From NCBI RefSeq assembly GCF_009905375.1, contig NC_133657.1, positions 63,736,503 to 63,800,502 of the forward strand: 64,000 nt of DNA. Direction: 5' to 3'. Position numbers and translations under genes: made by a program. This DNA comes from Apium graveolens. Its lineage: Eukaryota > Streptophyta > Magnoliopsida > Apiales > Apiaceae. How positions within the stretch are numbered: position 1 is the first letter of the stretch; the number at the start of each line of letters is the position of its first letter. Below are positions 21,700-33,891 of this stretch, piece after piece. The notes under the pieces are model-generated. The model was not told where the DNA came from. It saw nothing but the letters and a program-made list of their open reading frames with translations, and did no database searches.

Positions 21700-23771
21700 T
21701 GTAATATCCCATATTTTCAAATATTATTATAATAATTATTTGGAATTATTTATGTGAATTTTAGTGAATTATATGATACGTGTTACGTGTTTAAAATGTA
21801 TTTATATGAATCGATCCGTAATTTATACGCGTGGTTACTTGCGTTACTCGTTTTATGTGAGGGTCATAAGAATCTTGTGTTGGACTGTTTCTTTTATGTG
21901 CGGGCTATCGTATGGGTAGACGATAGGCTTTTGACGTGCAGTTCGTCGAGTGGTTATCGATTAGACAATTAAAGTTCTATATTTTAATTATAGATGCGGA
22001 TCATTCGAGTTGATCAGGACAAGGTGTTGGATAAAGAGTGAGATGGAATGGAAGTGGATATCTGGCTTCTAGCAATCGCAGGAGCAGCATATCAGTAAGG
22101 TGTTGAAAAGCAAGACGGTGATACTTTAATACAGAATGTCCGAATAGATGCGTCATTGCGAGTGTGACTAACTGCTAAAATCCAAAGGCAAGTACCCTAA
22201 CCTCACTTATCATTCAAGTGACGTTTAATTCGATTCATATTATGCAAGTATCCCTATCATCAATTATTGTTCAAGTGATATTTATTTTGAATCGTATCAT
22301 GCAAGTATTGCTTTTCCTATTCTCAGTTTAGAATCGATAAATGTTTTACATATCGCTGAATTAAATAATTCTGTTTATGCAAGTATTCTTCAGATATTCT
22401 ATGTTCAGAGTAGCTAAGTGATTTTACTTATCCAATTATCGGATTTATAAATTTTGTGGATTTTGAGAAAGATGACGTTGTTTTGGTTTTCTGCCCAAGT
22501 GAAAGGGCGAATAAAAGTTTGTAAGGGTGTCGAGTATTATGACCCCTCTCAATAAAATGTTTTTAAGATTGGATGGTTGCGTAAGAGACCGTGGCGGCGG
22601 TCCAGCGTGAGCTATGTGTTATACAGGATATAACACCTTGCTAGGCCGATATGTGCCTTGGGTACCCCTTTGTTTAGTTGGATATGCTTAGGCATACCGG
22701 TGTTGCTCCGCGGCTGATCACCGGCGGCAACACACCGTCGTTCGAGGATTCCAATCTAAATTATGATATTGTTTTGATATTCATAGAATAAATGATTTAT
22801 CAACTGTTTCTGTTTTGGATTAACGGTGAAATGCAGTTTTGATTCAGATTCTGATTTATGCTGATACTTACGTTGTTGTTAAATATCAAAGGTGGTATTA
22901 GTATAGATGATTGATGTTGACTTCAGTATGGAATGTTGTGAGCATCAAAGTTCGTATTAATATCTAATTTGATATGACAGCAAAATAAGTATTAATTTCA
23001 AGAGTTCGGTTTAAGTAAAGTTTAGGATTCATTCCATGATCATTGTTTCATGTTATTGTGGTTTACGATATTTCCGTAAACACTGTTTTACGAGTTTTAT
23101 TCTCGTCAAGATTCAAAGTATTGCTGAAGCATTTCGCTCAAAAATATCAAATTGGTTTTGAATATAATTAAGGAATTAAATCTGGGATTCCTCAACTAAA
23201 ATTTTATGATTCAGCAATTATGATTTTAAAAATGTTTTGCTCTAATGCAGATGTCAATTTTATATCAAAATGACCATATATATGCTATAATGAACTTGCT
23301 GAGCATTTCTTCCGCTCATACTTGCCTGTTTTTAAATTTAACCTCCAGTGAGGATTAGCTTGCGCTGTTTAGCTGCATAATTCGAGGAAGCAAAGAAGAA
23401 GCTTTTGGAAGGTGGTTGGTCCAGGGTTTGCGGACTAGTGTAAGTTTTATTGTGTAAAGTTGTTTATATTATATTATATATAGTTGTATATTTTATTTGG
23501 GCCTAGTATACTTCATTTCGAAGTTATACTAGTGGGTTTAGTTTTGAGTTGGAATTTATTGAAAAGAGTTTTAAAAGAAAGTGAAAAATTTATTTGTGGA
23601 ATTTGGATTTCTTGTTTCTAGAACTGTAACCTTAAAAGATCTTGGATTAGTTTGGGGTCATTTATGCTAAATATCTTCCGCTGGCATTTAATTTTGATTA
23701 AACAGGTTATTTTGGATTGAGGTTTCATAGTGACGACCAAATCCTCTGACCCCGGATTTGGGGGCGTTACA
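21700..23771 (+). repeat. LTR 2 of E (middle)
   Basis: 2,072 bp. By eye it differs from LTR3 at one place (TTTAAGTAAAG at about 23010 against TTTGAGTAAAG). There is no target duplication at its edges, so the array is not two neighbouring insertions. Confidence 0.93.
22700..22733 (+). promoter_or_regulatory. Conserved 34-nt hairpin, LTR 2 of E
   Basis: Identical to the copy at 19540-19573. Confidence 0.72.
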
Positions 23772-24859
23772 GGTTGGTATCAGAGCTGAGGTTATAGTAA
23801 ACTAGAAACGAGAGTGTGTAGGAGTGTGTATAGCTATGTGAGGACGTTTGAGCTCATATCGAGTTCCTGTTGGACTATTGGATATAGTACCAACGAATAA
23901 GTTAAGATAAGGCGTATTTATTTGAGATGATTGTGCTGAACTAGATGGAACTCCGGGAAGCTGCAAATTTCTATTGTGGAATCTTTCGAGACTACGATTC
24001 GACGACGATGGAGATTATCGATATCCTTGAAACGTGAAGAAGTGTCTAGAAGTGGGTGACGATTCAACTGGAGAGTTCAAATTGAAGATAAATATTAAGA
24101 CTTTGGCAATATCTTTTCTTTCTATAATTTCTTTTGACATCTCTCAAAAGAAGTAATTGTTAGAGGATATATTCCCTACCACTCATTTTCAATCATAACT
24201 ATGTTTTAAATGTGCCAGAGGTTGTCATGAAGCCTATTTTTCAGGTTTTGATAGCTCTGCTAAGTTATGATAATTTAATTCCACTTTTCTTAATTGGTGA
24301 ATAGTTTCTTGATGATGTGACACCATTTGCTTATTTGGTGACATAATTTTGTTCTCTGGATTTCATTTCCTTCAGAATTATCATCTTTGAAATCTTTTCA
24401 GTTTTATTCATTTGATTTTCAATTCTGTTGATATTCTTTTATTCTGACTGAGATGAACAACCTTAAATATAAGGGACACAAGGTATACCTGTCTGTGTGA
24501 TAGGAGTTGGATGGGACGCCATCACTTGTGTGTATTGTGAATACATGAAGGTTAACAACCTTTAGTAGTGTCTTAATTTGGGCACGCAATACCAAGTTCG
24601 TTTGATCATATTGATCTCTCAGTTATTATTTCATTTCAACAATACTTTTTCTCCAATTCAGATTCTATCCTGTTATGATATGAAATTCTTTTCTTTTCTA
24701 TGATTTTATCATTTCAAATATTCGAAGGTATGCCAACCAAGTTAAGTTGAGTATCCGGGTCAAGTCAAAGTAAAGCGATGTGACGGAAAGTTGATTAGAA
24801 AACCCTTAGTACTGTCTTCTGCTGATTCCGAGGACGGAATCCTTATAAGGTGGGTAGAT
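23772..24859 (+). other. Internal region 2 of E
   Basis: 1,088 bp with primer site and polypurine tract as in region 1. No coding content is recognised. Differences from region 1 include CATATCGAG against CATATCTAG and AACTAGATGG against AACTGGATGG. Confidence 0.85.
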
Positions 24860-26931
24860 TGTAATATCCCATATTTTCAAATATTATTATAATAATTATT
24901 TGGAATTATTTATGTGAATTTTAGTGAATTATATGATACGTGTTACGTGTTTAAAATGTATTTATATGAATCGATCCGTAATTTATACGCGTGGTTACTT
25001 GCGTTACTCGTTTTATGTGAGGGTCATAAGAATCTTGTGTTGGACTGTTTCTTTTATGTGCGGGCTATCGTATGGGTAGACGATAGGCTTTTGACGTGCA
25101 GTTCGTCGAGTGGTTATCGATTAGACAATTAAAGTTCTATATTTTAATTATAGATGCGGATCATTCGAGTTGATCAGGACAAGGTGTTGGATAAAGAGTG
25201 AGATGGAATGGAAGTGGATATCTGGCTTCTAGCAATCGCAGGAGCAGCATATCAGTAAGGTGTTGAAAAGCAAGACGGTGATACTTTAATACAGAATGTC
25301 CGAATAGATGCGTCATTGCGAGTGTGACTAACTGCTAAAATCCAAAGGCAAGTACCCTAACCTCACTTATCATTCAAGTGACGTTTAATTCGATTCATAT
25401 TATGCAAGTATCCCTATCATCAATTATTGTTCAAGTGATATTTATTTTGAATCGTATCATGCAAGTATTGCTTTTCCTATTCTCAGTTTAGAATCGATAA
25501 ATGTTTTACATATCGCTGAATTAAATAATTCTGTTTATGCAAGTATTCTTCAGATATTCTATGTTCAGAGTAGCTAAGTGATTTTACTTATCCAATTATC
25601 GGATTTATAAATTTTGTGGATTTTGAGAAAGATGACGTTGTTTTGGTTTTCTGCCCAAGTGAAAGGGCGAATAAAAGTTTGTAAGGGTGTCGAGTATTAT
25701 GACCCCTCTCAATAAAATGTTTTTAAGATTGGATGGTTGCGTAAGAGACCGTGGCGGCGGTCCAGCGTGAGCTATGTGTTATACAGGATATAACACCTTG
25801 CTAGGCCGATATGTGCCTTGGGTACCCCTTTGTTTAGTTGGATATGCTTAGGCATACCGGTGTTGCTCCGCGGCTGATCACCGGCGGCAACACACCGTCG
25901 TTCGAGGATTCCAATCTAAATTATGATATTGTTTTGATATTCATAGAATAAATGATTTATCAACTGTTTCTGTTTTGGATTAACGGTGAAATGCAGTTTT
26001 GATTCAGATTCTGATTTATGCTGATACTTACGTTGTTGTTAAATATCAAAGGTGGTATTAGTATAGATGATTGATGTTGACTTCAGTATGGAATGTTGTG
26101 AGCATCAAAGTTCGTATTAATATCTAATTTGATATGACAGCAAAATAAGTATTAATTTCAAGAGTTCGGTTTGAGTAAAGTTTAGGATTCATTCCATGAT
26201 CATTGTTTCATGTTATTGTGGTTTACGATATTTCCGTAAACACTGTTTTACGAGTTTTATTCTCGTCAAGATTCAAAGTATTGCTGAAGCATTTCGCTCA
26301 AAAATATCAAATTGGTTTTGAATATAATTAAGGAATTAAATCTGGGATTCCTCAACTAAAATTTTATGATTCAGCAATTATGATTTTAAAAATGTTTTGC
26401 TCTAATGCAGATGTCAATTTTATATCAAAATGACCATATATATGCTATAATGAACTTGCTGAGCATTTCTTCCGCTCATACTTGCCTGTTTTTAAATTTA
26501 ACCTCCAGTGAGGATTAGCTTGCGCTGTTTAGCTGCATAATTCGAGGAAGCAAAGAAGAAGCTTTTGGAAGGTGGTTGGTCCAGGGTTTGCGGACTAGTG
26601 TAAGTTTTATTGTGTAAAGTTGTTTATATTATATTATATATAGTTGTATATTTTATTTGGGCCTAGTATACTTCATTTCGAAGTTATACTAGTGGGTTTA
26701 GTTTTGAGTTGGAATTTATTGAAAAGAGTTTTAAAAGAAAGTGAAAAATTTATTTGTGGAATTTGGATTTCTTGTTTCTAGAACTGTAACCTTAAAAGAT
26801 CTTGGATTAGTTTGGGGTCATTTATGCTAAATATCTTCCGCTGGCATTTAATTTTGATTAAACAGGTTATTTTGGATTGAGGTTTCATAGTGACGACCAA
26901 ATCCTCTGACCCCGGATTTGGGGGCGTTACA
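24860..26931 (+). repeat. LTR 3 of E
   Basis: 2,072 bp ending GGGGGCGTTACA, followed by the right AGATT duplication and the continuing D polyprotein. Confidence 0.93.
25860..25893 (+). promoter_or_regulatory. Conserved 34-nt hairpin, LTR 3 of E
   Basis: Identical to the copies in LTR 1 and LTR 2. Confidence 0.72.
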
Positions 26932-28983
26932 AGATTTGTCAAGGATTTCTCGAAGATCGCCACGCCATTGACCAAGTTAACCAGAAAGAATCAAAAGTTT
27001 GAATGGAGTGCAGAATGTGAAAATAGCTTTCAAGAGTTAAAACAGAAGTTGGTAACAGCTCCGGTGTTGGTACTTCCAGATGATCAAGGGAATTTTGTAA
27101 TATTCAGCGACGCTTCACATAAGGGTTTGGGTTGTGTGTTGATGCAACACAGTAAGGTAATAGCATATGCGTCAAGACAGTTGAAGCCGCACGAGTTAAA
27201 GTATCCGATGCATGACTTGGAACTAGCCGCCATAGTGTTCGCACTCAAGATTTGGAGACACTATCTCTATGGAGAGAAGTGTGAAATCTACACGGATCAC
27301 AAGAGTTTAAAGTACATTTTTACTCAGAAAGAGCTCAATATGAGGCAGAGGAGATGGCTGGAATTGATCAAGGACTATGACTGTTCGATAAATTACCATC
27401 CTGGAAAGGCGAACGTAGTGGCCGATGCGCTGAGTCGGAAGGAGAGATTGAATATGATGATAACATCAAAAGAGTTATCTGAAGAAATCAGAAAATTTGA
27501 ATTGGAACTTTGTGCTTATGGGAAAGTCAAAGAAGTTTGTCGTGCAATGACCTTTCAGCCAACACTAATGGAAAAGATAAAGAAGTGTCAAGAGGAAGTA
27601 ATGGAAAAAGAGAAAAATCAGTTATCTGGAGAAGAGATTAATACTAAAAGGGATGAGCAAGGAATACTAAGGTTTTCATCCAGAATATGGATTCCTCATG
27701 TACCTGAATTAAAGAATAAGATCCTCCGTGAAGCCCACCATTCGAAATTTTCAATCCACCCGGGAAGCACCAAGATGTATCAAGACTTAAAGAAGAACTT
27801 TTGGTGGCCAAATATGAAGCGAGACGTGGCAGAATGGGTTGCGAAGTGCTATACTTGTCAGAAAGTAAAGGCAGAACATCAACGACCAAGCGGATTAATT
27901 CAGCCCCTGAAGATTCCAGAATGGAAATGGGAAAATATCGCTATGGACTTTATAGTAGGACTACCGCGAACAAAATCCGGACATGACGCAATATGGGTTA
28001 TAATTGATCGTCTTACGAAGTCGGCGCATTTCCTTCCAATAAATGAGAAGTCGTCACTGGACAAGTTGGTTCATCTGTATGTGCACGAAATCGTATTAAG
28101 GCATGGAGTACCCGTATCAATAGTTTCAGACAGAGATCCCCGATTTAACTCGAGATTCTGGAAGCAATTCCAGGAATGTCTTGGCACGAAGTTGAATATG
28201 AGCACGGCGTATCACCCGCAGACTGATGGTCAGAGCGAAAGGACGATTCAAACAATCGAAGACATGTTGCGCAGTTGTGCAATCGATTTTGCAGGAAGTT
28301 GGGACGACCACCTGCCATTGATTGAATTCTCATATAATAACAGCTATCATTCCAGTATCGGCATGCCACCATATGAAGCTTTGTACGGGCGAAAATGTAA
28401 ATCACCAACAAGTTGGGATGAAGTAGGAGAAGGAAGAATTATCGGCTCAGAATTGGTACAACAGTTGCATGACTCAGTCAAGTTAATTCAGAAAAGGTTG
28501 CTTGCTGCTCAAGATAGACAGATGAAGTATGCGGATCCAGCGCGTAAGGATGTTCAATTCCAAATTGGCGAAGCTGTGTTGCTAAAGGTGTCACCTAGGA
28601 AAGGGTTGATGAGATATGGCAAGAAAGGAAAGTTAGCACCTAGATACATAGGTCCTTTTGAGATTTTGAGTCAAGTAGGAAAGGTGGCCTACGAGTTGGC
28701 CTTACCACCTCAGTATCGGCATGTGCATAATGTGTTCCATGTGTCGTTACTTAAGAAATATAATCCTGACACTAGCCATGTGATAGAATATGAACCCGTA
28801 GAAATTCAGGCAGACCTGTCATTTGTGGAGCAACCGGTTAAAATACTCGACTGGTAAGTAAAGAGTCTTAGAAATAAGTCAGTAAAGTTAGTAAAAGTAC
28901 TTTGGAGGAACCCTAAGGTCGAAGAGTCGACTTGGGAGTTAGAGTCTGATATACGTTCCCGGTATCCTCATCTGTTCTCTTAG
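26932..28983 (+). pseudogene. gag-pol: gag-pol of D, 3' part: RNase H, integrase, interrupted chromodomain
   Basis: The D frame resumes within the duplicated AGATT, reading [13 protein letters not shown]. RNase H has FSDASHKG (near 27109), the [10 protein letters not shown] block and YTDHKSL, ending [10 protein letters not shown]. Integrase has the HHCC zinc region ([12 protein letters not shown] ... CYTCQ), the catalytic Asp in MDFIVGLP, Asp in VSDRDPRF and Glu in GQSERTIQ, then a GPFEI motif. A TAA at 28855-28857 stops the frame just inside the chromodomain. The same frame then goes on through LVKVLWRN and ESTWELES to TAG 28981-28983, as expected for a chromodomain tail. The stop would leave RNase H and integrase whole but lose targeting by the chromodomain. 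Confidence 0.92.
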
Positions 28984-29004
28984 ATTCTGGGGACAGAATC
29001 CCTT

Positions 29005-29017
29005 AAGGGGGAGAGGA
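29005..29017 (+). promoter_or_regulatory. Polypurine tract of D
   Basis: AAGGGGGAGAGGA directly before the 3' LTR. It primes plus-strand DNA synthesis. Confidence 0.9.
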
Positions 29018-32000
29018 TGTTACGACCGGCATTTTATGTAATATTATTTGTGAATTTGGTATAATATTAAGTCAAATGAAAATATATTCAATGATTGTAC
29101 GTTTGTGTGAGTGAAAATTTCTGCATTATAAATTTGCTTTGGGTAGTATATGATTTTTCAAAGCAAGAGTTTATTTAATTTCTTTATTTTTGATTTATAA
29201 GGAATATTCTAAGCTTTGGAAAAATCTTCTTTTAAAAGGCATTTTGTTCACAAATTTTGAAAATGATTTTATAAAGTCTCTAAAAATACAAGTTAATTTA
29301 TGGTATAAATTTTATAATTTTTGAACTTGTATTTTATTTTATAAAAATAAATCATTATAAATTTTAGTTGTCATATTTATCAAATTACATGAATAACCTT
29401 GCATGCAAACTCTCTTCTATTTAATCAAAGGGCAAAGAAGACATTCTCAACCCCACTAACTCACATTTTGCTAACCAATTTACCCCTTTACCCTTGCATG
29501 CAAATCTACCTAACTATATTGGAGGGTTACTCTTGTAAAATCTCAAACCCACTCACATTATAGTCAAATCAATGCATAAAAACAAGTCCAAGAAGTGATC
29601 ATCACCTCACTTCACCCCACCACTTCACTCTCTTCTCCCTCCCTCCTCCCTCACCTCTCGGTTTTTCCCCTCCCCTCTCGGCAACCACCAAAACCGAGCC
29701 CCATCCCCTTCTTTCTTCAACTCTCACTCAAACAATCATCTTATATCCAAGTAATTTTACTCCCTATATATTATTCTTATATATATTTCAAAAGTTTAGA
29801 GTGAAAAACCTATGTTTTGACCTTGCATGGTGATGTTTTTGTTAAACTCAAAGTGAACCTCCTTGATTCTTGTGAATCTAAGGCTTTCACCATGAGATAT
29901 AGTATCATAGGGTCAAGAATGGCTAGACATAAGAGTGTTACACTTATGAAATGTTGTTCTTACCCTAATCCATTCGGCCATGACTTGATAGGAGCCGAAT
30001 GGATGGTGTTTTGTTGCCTTGTTACATTTTTGTGTATTTTGTGATGATAACGTGAATTTTATAGTAAAAGCTTGATAAAACCCTTTTGCATGCTAGTTGA
30101 TCATTTAGTTGTAATCCATGTTAGGCTTGCATGTTGAATTATGATAAAAATTTATTTGGAAATCATGTTGCTTTGGCTTGAAAGATCCGAAAGCATGCAT
30201 GCATGTAAATCACTTTTGATTTTTTTTGGAAGTTTTGATCATTTAGATTCATGTTATTAGTGAGCCTTAATTTCAGTAGGAATAATGTATTAATATTGAT
30301 TTATACTTCTTATTGCATGGTAATAATTCGTGGTTATCTATTATAAAAAATATATATATCTTGTTGCTTTAAGAGCATAAAGGTTTGTGATTTGTAAAGA
30401 GTAGTCTCTTTTGTTTTGCCATAGTTGCACCTTAGGTAAGGATGATCTCACCAAGGTTATTTTGAGAAAAAGGGAGTTAGTTCAGTAGAATACCATGTAT
30501 AAGTCTTTGTTTAAGTTTTGAGTTGTTGTTAGATAGGTTTGTCAAGTCAAAGCCTTGGAAAAATGAGAGTTATAGTTTCTGCAGAAAAATCAGTTTAGTA
30601 CCCTGAGGTTTAGAGTGAGTTTTGACCATGTCATTGATGTGCACTTTGAGGCCCAAGCTACCAGAAGTTATTATGGGGAGTATATAATAGGTTTTAGGAG
30701 TTGGTTGGAGGTTTGCATGTCATTTGGTTAGGTGCACAAGTAGAATAACAAAATCTGTCCAGCAGGGGACAGTTTTGTTGCAACTTAGAAATAGGGAGAT
30801 TTGGCCATGTCATGGGTAGGCCCTCATTAGGCCCAATTGGGCCTTAGTTAGAGGGTATGTCAGAGAAGTTTTTTCAACCATAGTTCATAGGATATGAGCT
30901 AGAACCATGTGTCACAAGTTAATTCAAGTCAGGGCATTTTCTGCCCAGAAAAACAGGGGAACCTTGGACTTTTAGCTTAGGCCCAAGAAGGCCCAAGCCA
31001 GGCCTTTGAGCCAAATCAAGCTTGTGAGATGCCCTTAGGTCGGGAGAGTCTTGTGTAAAAATTTTGAAGAAAAACTTGTAGTTTAAGAGTGTCTAATGCA
31101 CTCAAGAAACCTTAGTTACCATTCTGAAATTTGCACCAGTGAGCACTTTCACTTACCACATAGCTTTAGAACACTTAGAAGTGAGTATTAGGTCGACCAC
31201 CATAGTTGTAAGATAGTATAAGGTCAGTAGAGCAAAAGGCACAAGTGAGGGTCAATAGGTTTTGGATAATTTAGGAAAGGCACATTGAGTTAGGAAGCCC
31301 AAATTTGAAGACTTTGTTTAGTTAGCGACCAAGTGACTTAAGTGGTGAGTCGAGATCATCCAAGCCTAGTGTGGCATTATGGTGTATATGATGTTATTTG
31401 GTATTAATATACGATATGTGATTATGTGGCTACATGTGTACATTTGAAAATATAATGGTGGATATGAATTAAGTGCGTATAGGCCTAAGTGCCATCCATG
31501 TTTAATTTCGGGTTGTAAATAGGTTAAGATGGTAAGAATATATTATAATGAGAATTATTATTATTTATGTAGGATCTCGAGACGAGGGAAAACTTGCCAT
31601 AAAAGTCGAGTGAAGCTCTAGTTGTTGCTCCTACCAGTCAGACCAGACCAGTCTATCTCAAGGCAAGTGATTCAACTTGACCTTCGTATTTACAGTAAAC
31701 AGTTCATATATATATCGATGCAATTATCCTGAGTCATTTTGATATATTTAAATCAAGCGTATCTTTTGTTTATCTTTGAGTTATATAGAGATGCCATGAA
31801 CCCTCGAGTACGTATTGCAAGTAGTTCAAAAGTCTTTCATGATAGTTTAATGCCATGATAAAATAGAGATTTGTTATAATACTTTATTGATCCTTTTGAT
31901 TATCATGCTATTGATCCCTGAGAAATCTTGATATTGCACCCTGATGCTTTGATTCAACTCTTGAAATAACCTCGATAGAAACTTTATCTTGATACCTAAA

Positions 32001-33067
32001 AGCCAATCATTTCTTAAATTCATTCATGATTGTTTGATAACCCTATCCTTACCCTAAAGCTTGATACCCTTTTATATCTTGAGCTGATGATCACTTTCTT
32101 TATATTTTAACACCTCTATCCTATTGGAACCAGTGATGCTTATCTTCTTGATGTTCTAATACCTATACCTTGTCTACAACCATTGCTTTAAGCCTAGTTT
32201 GGCATTACTCTTTCATATTATCCAATAGCCTTGCTCAATTTCCTTGTCAAAGTTCTTGTTTATGGAAACCTCTCAATTACCCTAATATAGTAAAGTCTAG
32301 TGGATCATGGCCCTGAGATTTATTGTCATATTTCCAGTGTTTCAAGTTGATCTATAATCCCTTGATAAAAATGATTACAGTCGAAAGAGACTTTGTCATA
32401 AATCGGCATCAGTTTTTAAAATGATTAAAATGTGGATTTTTCAGTCCCAAAGGGGGATAAATGTTTTCTTTGAATGGTGGATCTGGACTGAGACGCGAGT
32501 CCTTTCCACACTTATATTAGGCTTAAAAGTTGCCTAGGGATTCCCAATAATGTTTTAGAACCCAGCGAGGTTCAGGATTACTTCGCGGCTGATCACCGGC
32601 TGTAATCCGTAGCGTCATAAAATGATTTTGATTAAGAATGATTTTAAAATTGTTTTGATGCAAGCAAAATTATGCCAACTCACATAAGTTTTATCTCTCG
32701 TTATCATTGATTATGTCTTTCCATTGTCATTCCTAAAGGTATATCTCGATTTATGTTTTGCATTGTACTGTTAGCACTTGTTGAGCTTTTGGCTCACTTC
32801 TTGCTTTACCCTGATATTACAGCTAGCAGCTATGGTTAGATTCAAGCAGACTGCCCGTAAGACCTGTGATGCTGATGCTTATATTCGAGCTCAGGTAGAA
32901 TAAGTAATAATAGCTGTGAGGATTTGGTATTTGTAATCAGATGTAATAGCTGGTAGTGATGGGCTGTTCCAAACCCTAAACTGTAAGATCTTGGATTGGT
33001 TGTGTATCCTTCATTAAAATGATGTAATAACTATATTTATTTCGCTATTTAAGTTGGGGGTGTGACA
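29018..33067 (+). repeat. 3' LTR of element D (4,050 bp)
   Basis: Same length and ends as the 5' LTR, with about 24 substitutions counted by eye and no net indel. The leader ATG and H3-like start are kept at 32832. Followed by TGAAT at 33068-33072. Confidence 0.95.
32575..32608 (+). promoter_or_regulatory. Conserved 34-nt hairpin in the 3' LTR of D
   Basis: Arms and loop identical to 14674-14707, although the base just before the arm differs (TTCA against TTCG). Confidence 0.75.
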
Positions 33068-33072
33068 TGAAT
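33068..33072. repeat. Target duplication of D, right copy
   Basis: TGAAT, matching 11112-11116. Confidence 0.85.
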
Positions 33073-33131
33073 AGTGAAAGAGAGGTCACAAAAGGCATTA
33101 GCCCAAAAATACAAATTATATAAATTATGTA

Positions 33132-33576
33132 AGGGATAGTTTGGTTTGTCAAATTCTGAAATCAAGTATGAGTTTCAGTCATTTCAACCCCGGTGTTTGG
33201 TTCAAAAAAAAAAAAGTTTAATACCCATTTCTCAAACCTCCAAGATATATGTTTTTTATACCGAAGTGGGGAGGTGGGTATGAGAGAGCCCTATGAGAAT
33301 AACTTTATAACTACTATTTTAATTTCTATTAAGCATTCAAATATAATTGTTTAATATCAAAATAAATATATGAACCAAAAATATATTAAAATAATAATAA
33401 AATTATATATTTAATTAAATTAAAATTATTGACTTAAAATATTTTAAATTAAAGATGTTCATTCCAGCACTCAACCAAACACGTGATATTAGGTATGATA
33501 CCCAACTCCTTACCAACTTAACCGTATTCCTGATTTCAACCGGATACCACTTCACATCTTGAACTAAACGAGCCCT
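33132..33576. mobile_element. Possible MITE
   Basis: Imperfect terminal inverted repeats, AGGGATAGTTTGG at the left and the complement of AGGGCTCGTTTAG at the right. Inner inverted repeats are GTGTTTGGTT near 33202 and AACCAAACAC near 33475. It is about 445 bp, AT-rich and without coding sequence. No clear target duplication was found, so the class is open. Confidence 0.4.
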
Positions 33577-33891
33577 ATTACTTTATTTGATATATATTTT
33601 CATTTATAATATGTAGAGACAAAAACTGGTAATAAACTAATTTTGCCATAAATAATCAGTGAGCACTCTATTTGTGACTATCAACGTTGATAGTCGTTTG
33701 ACATTTCTTTACTTGATCATAGGTCCATGCTAGTTGTTTAACATTTCTTTACTTCATGATATATAGGTTCATGATCCTTTGAGAATCATCGATAAATTTT
33801 CTTCCGAGTATTGCCTTTTTGGTTGAATATCTAAGTATCTTATAAATATTGAAAAGTCATATGGTTGCAATCTGTTGTTGGGATCAGAATT
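33577..33891. other. Host spacer between MITE-like repeat and element A
   Basis: No coding or repeat structure recognised, apart from a short repeated phrase GTTTGACATTTCTTTACTT / GTTTAACATTTCTTTACTT near 33700-33755. Confidence 0.4.

Larger units (their letters stand above)
18540..26931 (+). mobile_element. Element E: non-coding LTR retrotransposon with three LTRs in tandem
   Basis: The order is LTR (2,072 bp), internal (1,088 bp), LTR, internal, LTR; the period is exactly 3,160 bp. One AGATT duplication flanks the whole array. Each internal region has a primer site (TGGTATCAGAGCTG) and a polypurine tract (AAGGTGGGTAGA) but no gag or pol, so it is a LARD-like non-autonomous element. The 3' text (GATTCCGAGGACGGAATCC) is of the type found before the 3' LTR in Tekay/Del elements, and its LTR shares a hairpin with D. 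It probably depended on a chromovirus like D for its enzymes. Confidence 0.93.
11117..33067 (+). mobile_element. Element D: Tekay/Del-like chromodomain Ty3/gypsy retrotransposon
   Basis: D spans 21.95 kb including the 8.4-kb nested element E, so about 13.6 kb on its own. It has two 4,050-bp LTRs with TG...CA ends, an initiator-Met primer site, a spliced leader ORF, gag-pol in the order gag-protease-RT-RNase H-integrase-chromodomain, and a polypurine tract. Integrase after RT gives Ty3/gypsy, and the C-terminal chromodomain gives the chromovirus branch; long LTRs fit Tekay/Del. I counted by eye 24 substitutions between the LTRs (about 0.6%), so the insertion is young. It is now inactive because of E and a stop in the chromodomain. 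Confidence 0.93.
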
